64,000 nt of DNA. Source: Oligoflexia bacterium. Lineage in GTDB: Bacteria; Bdellovibrionota; Bdellovibrionia; JABDDW01. The DNA is taken from assembly GCA_034439615.1 (NCBI GenBank), contig JAWXAT010000035.1, positions 1 through 64,000 on the forward strand, written 5' to 3'. Position numbers and translations under genes: made by a program. The notes beneath the pieces are model-generated. The model saw only the letters and a program-made list of their open reading frames with translations. It made no database searches and was not told where the DNA came from. Positions within the stretch are counted from its first letter, which is position 1. Each line of letters starts with the position of its first letter. This document shows, piece after piece, positions 17,243 to 25,309 of this stretch.

Positions 17243-18085
17243 ATGCGTACTCTCAATATATTAGGCACACTTGTGTGTCTTTTACTCGTACTTGTATGTG
17301 AGTCCACAGAGGCTCGAACTAATAAGTATGATCGTGGAAGTTCTAAGAAAAGTGATAGTGCTCTAAAAGATTCAGCACCCGCTGAAACTGATAAGGCCAC
17401 TTCGGCGACGTCTTCTCCGGGTAATGCTGAGAAAAAGATCGATATCAGTGATCTTGAAAATAAGTATTGGACAGCAAAAGATACTGAATTCAATGTTGTT
17501 CAAAACCGTCTGTATACTAAAGCAAAAAAGTTTTCTGTTACACCTACAACTGGGCCCTTATTAACTGATTCATTTAACACGTCCTGGAACTACGGTGTGG
17601 CGTTGAACTATTATTTTACCGAACGAGAGGGTGTTGAGGTGACAGGGTGGAAAACTGCTTCGACTCCTTCGAGTACAACGAGTTATTTTACCAATCGATT
17701 TGCTGTGCAACCTGATTATAATATTCACTCAGGTTTTATCGGGGTTTCTTATAATTGGATTCCAGTTTATGCAAAACTAAGCTTACTTGAAAAAAAGATA
17801 TTTTATTTTGATATGTCTCTTTCTCCAGGTTTGGGTGTTAGTTTTATGAATTCAAATACATTTGCGACTACTGTTTCTAATTCAGCTGCAAGAGCACAAA
17901 CGCCAATAACATTGTCACTGGATTTTGCACAGCAAGTATTCATCTCTGAACACTTTGCACTTCGCTTAGATCTTCGTAATCATTTTTACCAAGAGAAGAT
18001 TTATAAAGCAGATCTTCAAACAGAAGTGCAAAGTAAATCGACGTACTACGGTTCAATTATGTTGGGTGTGACGATCTTTCAATAA
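17243..18085 (+). CDS. Outer-membrane beta-barrel protein of the envelope machine
   Basis: A 280-residue protein with a signal peptide (residues 1-~25), a low-complexity Ser/Lys/Ala linker (~30-70), then alternating strands ending in aromatic-rich hairpins and a C-terminal ITIF-Q-like strand (SIMLGVTIFQ), as in outer-membrane barrels. It resembles the myxobacterial outer-membrane beta-barrel domain proteins found in adventurous-gliding clusters. GGAGG lies four bases before the ATG. It probably forms the outer-membrane end of the complex driven by the TolQR-like motor. Confidence 0.8.
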   Translation: MRTLNILGTLVCLLLVLVCESTEARTNKYDRGSSKKSDSALKDSAPAETDKATSATSSPGNAEKKIDISDLENKYWTAKDTEFNVVQNRLYTKAKKFSVTPTTGPLLTDSFNTSWNYGVALNYYFTEREGVEVTGWKTASTPSSTTSYFTNRFAVQPDYNIHSGFIGVSYNWIPVYAKLSLLEKKIFYFDMSLSPGLGVSFMNSNTFATTVSNSAARAQTPITLSLDFAQQVFISEHFALRLDLRNHFYQEKIYKADLQTEVQSKSTYYGSIMLGVTIFQ

Positions 18086-18109
18086 ATGTAGAAGGGTACG
18101 GGGAAGTGC

Positions 18110-20524
18110 ATGGGTAATTTAATTGGTTTCATTATTGTGAGTATAATGGCTTCATCTGTGGTTCAAGCCCGCATGATGGATCATGAAGGCAATTTGTCAG
18201 ATCACGCCCAAACAGTAAAAATTGAATCGCCTCAAATAAAGTCAGTATGGTCATGGAATACTTTAAAGGCTAAAGTGACTAATAAAATGAACAGTTGGTT
18301 TAATAAATCTCCTATTGTGAATTCAATTGTGAAATCTGCTGATACAGAAATTGATTCATCAGCACGCTCCATTGCTAGTTTTGAAGCGGCAAAAGTCAGT
18401 ATGAAAAAGGCTGTTGAACAAGTGAAAGTCTTGCAGGTAGTGAAGGTTGCTACCAAAGGAGTTCCATTTAAAGATGAAAATCTAATTTTAGGGCGTAATA
18501 ATGTGCCCGTATTTGAATTTAAAAAGTTTAAAGCCCGTGTATTGGCTTTGAAAATCAAAAAGATACCAGAGCTAAATATCGGAAGTGAAGCTGTTTTAGA
18601 TTCAGATACACTTAAAGAATTTGTCGTTGAGCCCTTACCATTAGTCAAATTTACCGATATCAAAGCACTTGATTCGCCCGAACTTTTGTCAGATCTAAAA
18701 TTTAAACAAGAACTTGGCGAGTCAGTTATTTTGGCAAAAGATCAAGTAGTAATTGACATCCCCATTCTTACTGAAAAAGAGAAAGTAACTTCTGAAAAAA
18801 TCGATAAGCTAGTATATAAACTTGATTCTGAATTTCAAGTCGTAGAAATGCCAGTTAATAAGCTCAATGAAGAAGAGTTAAAAATGCTTCGTGCCATGAT
18901 ACTTTTTGAAAAAAAAGATCAGTGTCATATTGCTTCAGGAATATTTTCAGACCTGACTAATTCTGAAAATTATCAAGTAAAAGAAAGTAGTAGGTTTTAC
19001 CTGGGGCTTTGTCTTCATGAAATGCGCTTGCCTTCGGAAGCTTTGCATTATCTTTTAAAAATTATTAGAGCAAATGATGTTCGTTACACAGCGGCAGCCA
19101 TCGCAGCGAGTGTTGAAGAGATTCAACTTCAACATGAGAATGATGTGGCTGAGGCGATTTTATCTGTAAAAGATGTGAAGTTATACCCAGCAGATAAAAT
19201 ATCTGACGTGCACTATTTGTTAGCGAAATATTTTATCAAAAAAGATCAGCCAGAAAAAGCGCTTGATCATGCTCAGAAAGTTCAGCCAAAGAATGTTCAT
19301 TATTATAAAGCTCAATATATCGCATCAGTAGCTGAATACGTTGTTGGTAAATTAGATGCTTCATTAAAACGTCAGAATGAAATTGCCGCTGAACTTATTC
19401 GTAAGAATACAAATAAAGATATTCTAGCTCTTATTCAGGTAAATACTGGTCGCGTTGCATTTCAAAAAGGAAAGTACAAAGATTCATTAGAGGCATTTAG
19501 AAAAGTTCCGAAAGACCATCCTGTATGGATGCAAGCACTTACTGAGCAGGCTTGGGCGCAACTTCAGTATAAAGATGCAGCTGGTGCCATTGGCAATATG
19601 CATTCCATACATTCACCTTATTTTGAATCGGTGTTTAAGCATGAAAGTTATGTCGTGCGTTCTATTGGCTATTTAAATATTTGCCAATATGCAGATGCAT
19701 ATAAGTCACTTGCTTATCTTGAGCACAAGTATCTTCCTTGGCTGGCTAAGATGGAAGAGTACAATAAGAAAAGTGATTTAAAGAAGGTATATCAAACTGT
19801 TGCTACATATCTTCAGGGCAAATCTAGTATGAATGTTGATAATGTACCCTATCAGGCACTTCGCGAGGTAGCTCGTCAAAGAGATTTTTTAAACGCACAA
19901 GATAGTATAAATCAACTTATTGATGAGCATGGTGGTTATGCGTTCGTTAAAAGGCTAATTGAAAAAGATAAAATAAATCTTTTGGCTAGACGCAATGCTA
20001 CCATTACTAAGATTGCTCAAATACAACAAAAAATTAAAAAGATTAAGAATACTCCAAGTGCCCCTCGTCAATCAGAAGCTTGGCGCTTTGAACTCACTAA
20101 TCTTGAAGACTTTCTATCTATTTATGAATTTAAAGTGTTAACTCTTAAAGAAAGTTTGACGGGGATTGAACGCCTAGCGCCAGTTGCTCAAGAGCGTATT
20201 GCAAAATCAAAAAATGAAATTCGAGTGCAAGCTGGTAAAATTTTAAAACAAAATTTTACACAACTCATTCGCGATTTAAAAAAGAACTTAGATAATAATG
20301 AACTTATTAAGTATGAAATCTATGCAGATAGTGGCGAAAATATTAGGTATCAAGTTGCTGGTGGAAAAGTCGGGGGGCCAAGCAAATTGAGTGAAAGTCG
20401 AAAACCCACAGGTATGAATTGGGATTTCGACGGTGAATTTTGGGAAGATGAAATTGGAAATTACAGATCGTCATTAAAGAATAACTGCCAAGCCAATAGT
20501 GCTGTGCAGGCTAAAAAGGAGTAG
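18110..20524 (+). CDS. Large secreted TPR-containing protein
   Basis: An 804-residue protein with an N-terminal signal peptide (MGNLIGFIIVSIMASSVVQA). The first ~260 residues are lysine/valine-rich without clear motifs. Residues ~270-560 contain helix pairs of TPR type (SRFYLGLCLHEMRLPSEAL, LLAKYFIKKDQPEKALDHA, VNTGRVAFQKGKYKDSLEA). A coiled-coil stretch follows around 650-720. The last ~60 residues are acidic and glycine-rich. GGGGAAG precedes the ATG. It is the second large TPR scaffold of the cluster and not simply a copy of the 986-residue one. Confidence 0.8.
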   Translation: MGNLIGFIIVSIMASSVVQARMMDHEGNLSDHAQTVKIESPQIKSVWSWNTLKAKVTNKMNSWFNKSPIVNSIVKSADTEIDSSARSIASFEAAKVSMKKAVEQVKVLQVVKVATKGVPFKDENLILGRNNVPVFEFKKFKARVLALKIKKIPELNIGSEAVLDSDTLKEFVVEPLPLVKFTDIKALDSPELLSDLKFKQELGESVILAKDQVVIDIPILTEKEKVTSEKIDKLVYKLDSEFQVVEMPVNKLNEEELKMLRAMILFEKKDQCHIASGIFSDLTNSENYQVKESSRFYLGLCLHEMRLPSEALHYLLKIIRANDVRYTAAAIAASVEEIQLQHENDVAEAILSVKDVKLYPADKISDVHYLLAKYFIKKDQPEKALDHAQKVQPKNVHYYKAQYIASVAEYVVGKLDASLKRQNEIAAELIRKNTNKDILALIQVNTGRVAFQKGKYKDSLEAFRKVPKDHPVWMQALTEQAWAQLQYKDAAGAIGNMHSIHSPYFESVFKHESYVVRSIGYLNICQYADAYKSLAYLEHKYLPWLAKMEEYNKKSDLKKVYQTVATYLQGKSSMNVDNVPYQALREVARQRDFLNAQDSINQLIDEHGGYAFVKRLIEKDKINLLARRNATITKIAQIQQKIKKIKNTPSAPRQSEAWRFELTNLEDFLSIYEFKVLTLKESLTGIERLAPVAQERIAKSKNEIRVQAGKILKQNFTQLIRDLKKNLDNNELIKYEIYADSGENIRYQVAGGKVGGPSKLSESRKPTGMNWDFDGEFWEDEIGNYRSSLKNNCQANSAVQAKKE

Positions 20525-20527
20525 TTT

Positions 20528-21166
20528 ATGGTTATGGTGAAATTTTTTGTCTCATTAAGTATTATATTGTTTTTTACACGCGCTGCTTGGAGCCAAGAGG
20601 TTAAAAGTCAACTTGAGCAAATGAATACCAATGCTGTGAATAGTGAGAAAAATAAAGAAAACTATGAAAAGAATCAAAAGACTGCAGAGCAAAATTTAAA
20701 AACTATCGACGATAATTTAAAAACACTTTCAGAGCAACGTAATCAAATTCGTGAAAATAGTAAAAAAGCAGATCAAAATGTATTAACAATGGGCAAACAA
20801 GAATTGCAAATTCAAGAGTTAGTTAAAAAAGAGAAAGTGACAATTGACACAGAGAAAAAACAAATTGAGCAACTTCAAGTTAAGATGGATCAGGTAAATA
20901 AAAACATCAAAAAACGTGATGAGAATCTTCTGGCATATAAAACCAAGCTTGAGACCATTTCAAAAGAAAAAGAAGAATGGCTTAATCAAAAAAAGGCTGC
21001 TCAAAGTCTTGAAAAATCAATCGATGAAAAAGAAAAATTAGCTCAGACTGATAGAGGTGAGTGGAAGAAAAAAGCTCAAGCCTATTCAGCCGAAGTTGCT
21101 AAATGGAAAAATGAGGCCAATGAGAATAAAGCGCTTCATAAGAAATACGAGAAACTTAATAAATAA
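20528..21166 (+). CDS. Periplasmic coiled-coil protein
   Basis: A 212-residue protein with a signal peptide (cleavage near RAAWSQ) whose mature part is almost entirely charged heptad-repeat sequence (e.g. KTIDDNLKTLSEQRNQIREN). It should be a long periplasmic coiled coil. AAGGAG sits seven bases before the first ATG. It begins three bases after the stop of the large TPR gene and closes the cluster. It could act as a spacer or tether across the periplasm (inference). Confidence 0.8.
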   Translation: MVMVKFFVSLSIILFFTRAAWSQEVKSQLEQMNTNAVNSEKNKENYEKNQKTAEQNLKTIDDNLKTLSEQRNQIRENSKKADQNVLTMGKQELQIQELVKKEKVTIDTEKKQIEQLQVKMDQVNKNIKKRDENLLAYKTKLETISKEKEEWLNQKKAAQSLEKSIDEKEKLAQTDRGEWKKKAQAYSAEVAKWKNEANENKALHKKYEKLNK

Positions 21167-21221
21167 CTATTCGACATGGGTGTAACTTTGAGTCTATCTA
21201 TCTCTTAAGAAGAGGTAATGA

Positions 21222-21911
21222 GTGGCTCAAGTTGATCGCATTAAAATTGAACCTGAGTGGAAAGCACTGCTTAAATATGAGTTTGCGATGCCTTACATGG
21301 TAGAGCTTAGGGCATTTCTTAAAGAGCAATTGTCCAAAAAGAAAATTATTTATCCAAAGCCTTCAGAGATTTTTAATGCTTTTAAACATACTCCTTATAG
21401 CAAAGTAAAAGTCGTGATTCTAGGGCAAGACCCTTATCACGGCCCAGGTCAAGCTCACGGGCTTTGCTTTTCAGTGCGTAAAGGAGTGAAGCCTCCGCCA
21501 TCTTTGCAAAATATATTTAAAGAAATCGAAACAGATGTGAAAATTTCGCGCCCTACAAATGGCGAGCTTACCTATTGGGCCGATCAAGGTGTTTTACTTT
21601 TAAATACAGTTTTAACTGTCGAAAATGCCAAAGCCGGTTCTCATCATGGCAAAGGCTGGGAGCGATTCACTGATCGGGTGATTCAAACTCTAAACCACAG
21701 CGAGAAACCTTTGATTTTTGTTCTGTGGGGAAGCCCCGCTCAGAAAAAAGCAGAGCTGATTACGAATAAAAAACATGTGATTTTAAAATCTCCTCATCCT
21801 TCACCACTGTCAGCTCACCGCGGGTTTTTAGGCAATAAGCATTTTTCTAAAATCAATTCTTGTTTGGTAAAATGGGGAGAAAAGCCCATTGATTGGGCAA
21901 CGAATTATTGA
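21222..21911 (+). CDS. ung: Uracil-DNA glycosylase, family 1
   Basis: Removes uracil from DNA to start base-excision repair. The 229-residue product has the family-1 motifs: VVILGQDPYHGPGQAHGLCFSV with catalytic Asp70, the uracil-pocket block LLLNTVLTV, and the DNA-intercalation loop HPSPLSAHRGF. A GTG start is supported by AGAAGAGG about seven bases upstream. It stands alone, convergent with the methyltransferase gene. Confidence 0.96.
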   Translation: MAQVDRIKIEPEWKALLKYEFAMPYMVELRAFLKEQLSKKKIIYPKPSEIFNAFKHTPYSKVKVVILGQDPYHGPGQAHGLCFSVRKGVKPPPSLQNIFKEIETDVKISRPTNGELTYWADQGVLLLNTVLTVENAKAGSHHGKGWERFTDRVIQTLNHSEKPLIFVLWGSPAQKKAELITNKKHVILKSPHPSPLSAHRGFLGNKHFSKINSCLVKWGEKPIDWATNY

Positions 21912-21922
21912 TGCGTTTGGAG

Positions 21923-22579
21923 TTATTTCTTTTTAGCTAAAACGTAAAATTGTCCCGTGAGAAAATCAGTGAAGGCCCCAAAAAGCAGGGAATTCAAAAC
22001 GCTATATTTTGAAGAAGCCATGATTTTTCGTTGGAGTGATTCGATTTCAAACCCTGTGCGATTAACCATTTGAGAAACTTCTTTGCGCGTGAAAAATCGA
22101 ATATGATCAATGTCTAAAATTCCAGAATCTTGGTAGGTGAATTCACCTTTGAAAATCAAAGATCGCAAAATACGATAATGGCGAATATTTGGAATAGAAA
22201 TTAAAATATGGCCACCTGCTTTTAGATAGGGGCGAAACTTAAGTAAAATTCCCCACGGATCATAGAGATGCTCAAGCACATCAGCAAAGACAATACAGTC
22301 AAAGCTTGCTTCGCTGAAAGGAAGCTTAGTATTTTCAATATCACCGACAACGACTTCTTTAATATTCTTACGCGCTTTTTCTGCGGCTTCAGAATTTAAT
22401 TCGATTCCTGAGACTTCACCCTTAAAGTTTTTCCAGCCTTCAGCAGCTCCGCAACCAACGTCTAATATTTTTTTACAGCCTGGTGGTATCATGGCAATAA
22501 GATCATCGCGCCGACTTTCGAAGTACTCAGGTTTTTTTTGAAAGAGTGAGCTTGATGTGCCCTGTTTTGTGAGATCCAT
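21923..22579 (-). CDS. Class I SAM-dependent methyltransferase
   Basis: A 218-residue protein with a Rossmann-type SAM site: motif I KILDVGCGAAEGW, acidic strand-2 end GIELNSEAAEKA, VVGDIENTKLPFSEASFDCIVFADVLEHLYDP (motifs II-III) and the ISIPNIRHY strand. The pattern is that of UbiG/Methyltransf_11-like enzymes acting on small molecules or on glycolipid intermediates. The substrate is not readable. No strong Shine-Dalgarno. A short hairpin GCTCA/TGAGC (22658-22671) lies upstream, between this gene and the next minus-strand gene. Confidence 0.82.
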   Translation of the reverse strand: MDLTKQGTSSSLFQKKPEYFESRRDDLIAMIPPGCKKILDVGCGAAEGWKNFKGEVSGIELNSEAAEKARKNIKEVVVGDIENTKLPFSEASFDCIVFADVLEHLYDPWGILLKFRPYLKAGGHILISIPNIRHYRILRSLIFKGEFTYQDSGILDIDHIRFFTRKEVSQMVNRTGFEIESLQRKIMASSKYSVLNSLLFGAFTDFLTGQFYVLAKKK

Positions 22580-22686
22580 AAGAGCTAAAATATGCAGGAA
22601 TCTGAAATATTTAAAGTAAATTCGGTCTTTTTAAAATCCAGCTTAAACCCACTATAAGCTCAGATGTGAGCAAGGCGGTATTAAAA

Positions 22687-23721
22687 CTAGTTATTAATGT
22701 GCAAATGGGTCCAGCGGATCTGAATCAACTCCACCTCATGCTGTGGAAAATCATGGGGATTTCTGTTGCCTGTTGTACTAAATATATCCTGATTTTCAGG
22801 TCTGAATCCATTTTCTGTTCTATGAAAACCCGGCCCAAATGTTCCATTACCTGAAGGCCCCGGATACCAAAAATCTGCTATGAGTGTTGTTGGATTTCCA
22901 CCCAGTGTTCCAAACCATGTGGCATCAGCTTTATATAATTTTTCATGTCCAAAAGCAGTAAAAGTAAATAAATATCCTTGGTATCCTGAAGGATCATACA
23001 TGATGTCAACCCCGGGCGTGGCATGGCATCCGCCCTGATAATTTTCAAAACATAATCGCTTTGGAGTAATTTCGTTGTTGGGACCCGTCCAATTTACACC
23101 ATCCCAAGATTCGACATTATATACGGCATCAGTCGAGTTGTTTTTGACTTGGGTATACACAGCGACAAATCTATCATTTGGAATCTTTATGATTCTAAAA
23201 TGCTGACAGCCCAGACTGCTTGAAGAGGTACAATTCAAATTTAGAGGACCAGAAAGCCTGGTCCAAGATGTGCCATTTGACGATACAGCAATTCCAATCT
23301 TACCATCATTATCAGTATTTGCAGAGTAAGGCCCACCAGTGTAATACATTACATAATTGTATGTTGTTCCCCCAATAGCGACGTTTTTTAAAACGGAGGG
23401 ATCACAGACATGATAGCCATCAAAGCTTGCACCCCCACTGCTTTTAAAAACCTCTTGTGGGGCTGACCAATTTATTCTGTCATATGTCCATGAGTGCCAA
23501 ATACTATCACGATTTCCAGTAGCATTATCGGTACCGCACCACCAAGATTTCCATTTTGAGTCGCTAGTATCAAAAAGAATTGTGGGGCCATAGTCATAAG
23601 ATCCAAGATGGGCAGGATACGGTTTCTCATCAGGCCAAAGTTGTGGGGTTGGGGTAAATGAATCTGATGCGCTAACTGTTGCAATAGTTCTGGATGTAAA
23701 CTGCTGTTGTTCACATGCCAA
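22687..23721 (-). CDS. Probable beta-propeller (GH43/GH32-like) protein, apparently missing its lipoprotein signal
   Basis: A 344-residue frame starting at a TTG. Repeated blocks such as GPTILFDTSDSKWKSWWCG, IGIAVSSNGTSWTRL and HVCDPSVLKN, with conserved Asp, Tyr and Trp, resemble the five-bladed propellers of glycoside-hydrolase family 43/32 relatives; the sugar target is unknown. Reading upstream in frame, the codons spell N-N-S-V-S-S-L-A-C: SLAC is a good lipobox, but a TGA stops the frame eight residues before TTG. The hydrophobic signal is therefore absent. The gene seems cut exactly where the higBA promoter region begins, so it may be non-functional or no longer exported. Confidence 0.6.
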   Translation of the reverse strand: MACEQQQFTSRTIATVSASDSFTPTPQLWPDEKPYPAHLGSYDYGPTILFDTSDSKWKSWWCGTDNATGNRDSIWHSWTYDRINWSAPQEVFKSSGGASFDGYHVCDPSVLKNVAIGGTTYNYVMYYTGGPYSANTDNDGKIGIAVSSNGTSWTRLSGPLNLNCTSSSSLGCQHFRIIKIPNDRFVAVYTQVKNNSTDAVYNVESWDGVNWTGPNNEITPKRLCFENYQGGCHATPGVDIMYDPSGYQGYLFTFTAFGHEKLYKADATWFGTLGGNPTTLIADFWYPGPSGNGTFGPGFHRTENGFRPENQDIFSTTGNRNPHDFPQHEVELIQIRWTHLHINN

Positions 23722-23771
23722 TGAAGAAACACTGTTGTTGCATCAATTTAAAAAACTGGCTAAAAATACCG

Positions 23772-23785
23772 TTATACCGTATAAT
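23772..23785 (+). promoter_or_regulatory. higBA promoter and palindromic operator
   Basis: A perfect inverted repeat TTATAC-C-GTATAA (23772-23784) overlaps a consensus -10 TATAAT (23780-23785), 21 bases before the higB start. No clear -35 is present at 16-18 bases. Type II antitoxins such as HigA bind palindromes across their own promoter. The core TTATACCGTATA also occurs at the Fic promoter (1362-1373). Confidence 0.55.
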
Positions 23786-23806
23786 GTAATAATTGAGGAT
23801 AGCAGC

Positions 23807-24103
23807 ATGATCAAAGACTTTGGTAATAAGGCAGCTCAAGAAATATGGGAGACAGATTCTTCCAAGACTTTGCCGAATGAATTTTGGCTTCGAGCTAAAG
23901 CCCTTTTAACCATCATGCATAGCACTTCAACATTAGATGATTTGAAGATTCGAGGACAGCCGTCAAATGTACGTTTGCATAAACTCAAAGGGGATCGAAA
24001 ACATCAGTGGAGTGTTACAATTAAACTCCCTTGGTGCATCACCTTCGAGTTTAAAAGTGGAGAGTTTTCGAATGTTAGAATTGAAAATTATCACAAAGGA
24101 TAG
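23807..24103 (+). CDS. higB: HigB-type toxin (RelE fold mRNA interferase)
   Basis: HigB toxins cut mRNA on the ribosome. The 98-residue product MIKDFGNKAAQEIWETDSSK, then LPNEFWLRAKALLTIMHST, WSVTIKLPWCITFEF and a C-terminal VRIENYHKG has the length and block order of HigB proteins. The open frame extends to 23735, but TTGAGGAT six bases before the ATG at 23807 decides the start. It is followed after three bases by its antitoxin gene, in the toxin-first order typical of higBA. Confidence 0.92.
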   Translation: MIKDFGNKAAQEIWETDSSKTLPNEFWLRAKALLTIMHSTSTLDDLKIRGQPSNVRLHKLKGDRKHQWSVTIKLPWCITFEFKSGEFSNVRIENYHKG

Positions 24104-24106
24104 AAT

Positions 24107-24370
24107 ATGATTAAAAATCCAAAACCGATGCATCCAGGACAAATCTTGAGTGAAATTTATATGACTGAAATGGGTCTTAACCAAACTCAGTTAGCTAACA
24201 AGTGTGGTTGCTCACCAAGAAAGATCAATGAGATCGTCAACGGCAAGCGCGCGATTTCCCCTGAGTTTGCCATTGAGCTAGAAAAAGTTCTTGGTATCAC
24301 GGCAGAGATGTGGGTTCGCATGCAAGCAGAGTTTGATCTTTGGCGGGCTCGTCAGCAGGCAGCTTCTTAA
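24107..24370 (+). CDS. higA: HigA-type antitoxin (XRE family)
   Basis: An 87-residue HTH protein: MHPGQILSEIYMTEMGLNQ, a helix-turn-helix at ~28-50 (QTQLANKCGCSPRKINEIVN) and KRAISPEFAIELEKVLGITAEMW, all characteristic of HigA. It should neutralise HigB and repress the operon through the palindrome at 23772-23784. The 162 bases to the next gene hold nothing I can identify. Confidence 0.93.
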   Translation: MIKNPKPMHPGQILSEIYMTEMGLNQTQLANKCGCSPRKINEIVNGKRAISPEFAIELEKVLGITAEMWVRMQAEFDLWRARQQAAS

Positions 24371-24532
24371 TCCGCAATTTAATGTGAAATCTTGGCCCAA
24401 TTTCGTCTTTTGGCAAGGAGCTTAACAGTATAGCTGCGCTCTAATGTAATCAAGGGGTAGCTGACGATTGAATCTATAGGCTCAGGCTTTGCATTTTAAT
24501 TTTGTGAATTACCTGATTATAAGAGGGTTAGT

Positions 24533-25309
24533 ATGATGAAGTACCGAATTTTTACTCTGACTTCCATAGCCTTTACGGTTTTAACTGTACTTGTTATTTC
24601 AAAATCCTCATTTGGTTTGTCTGTAACGCCTCAGTTTGCGACCTCTCGTTTCATCAAAAGCGCACCACAAACTGATTCATCAAAATGTGTTAATCACGTA
24701 CAAAGTGTACTTAACGATCACTCTAAGCATGCAGGTACTATGGTTTATGCACGGCAACTTCAACTTGATGAACTTACAAAAATGCGCAGTCATGCTTGGA
24801 AGATCGCAAGTTTTTCGACAATCCTTTTTGCTTTTAGCTTGGCACTTTTATGCACCCTTATTTTTTGGAAGTATATCTTTACTCAGCGATTTTCAAATTC
24901 CATGGCCATTGCACTTTCTGGTGTTTTGATCACGGTTAATTTTTGCGGTGCATTTTTCTGGGTCAGACACTCAGCCGATTCACATAAGAAATATGTGCAA
25001 CAATTCAAAGCCAATTTAGACGATATTAATGTCGAAGTTTTACAGAGTAAAGGAAAACAAGCCCGCGGTAATTTAGGAAAATTTATTGTGAAAGTTCATT
25101 CAAGTTATATGGAAGTACCTAAAGCTTATTGGATTGCCATTAAAGATTTACCAAAAAAATCACGATGGTGGACTTTGGGGTGGGACTCTGTTTATTCAAT
25201 TGATTTTGAATTAGCGACGGCTCAAGTTCTTAAAAATAGATTTGAACTTGAGGCCGCCGGAATGAAGAATGCTTTACCAATGATTAAGGAACTATGTTCC
25301 CAAGGCTGA
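24533..25309 (+). CDS. Membrane protein of unknown function
   Basis: A 258-residue protein with an N-terminal hydrophobic segment (~8-30, signal anchor or signal peptide), a periplasm-sized loop (~30-85) and two further membrane helices (~92-113 and ~124-145). A soluble basic C-terminal region includes KAYWIAIKDLPKKSRWWTLGWDSVYSIDF. AGAGGG lies seven bases before the ATG. Its 3' end overlaps the convergent carboxypeptidase gene by 26 bases. I do not recognise the family. Confidence 0.7.
   Translation: MMKYRIFTLTSIAFTVLTVLVISKSSFGLSVTPQFATSRFIKSAPQTDSSKCVNHVQSVLNDHSKHAGTMVYARQLQLDELTKMRSHAWKIASFSTILFAFSLALLCTLIFWKYIFTQRFSNSMAIALSGVLITVNFCGAFFWVRHSADSHKKYVQQFKANLDDINVEVLQSKGKQARGNLGKFIVKVHSSYMEVPKAYWIAIKDLPKKSRWWTLGWDSVYSIDFELATAQVLKNRFELEAAGMKNALPMIKELCSQG

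Noticed and set aside
23472-23732. 86-residue minus-strand frame over the 5' end of the propeller gene
   Set aside because: Shifted-frame shadow of the propeller gene; not hydrophobic enough to be its missing signal peptide.
23735-24370. higBA as cargo of an insertion sequence
   Set aside because: I looked for terminal inverted repeats, target duplications and a transposase on both sides and found none.
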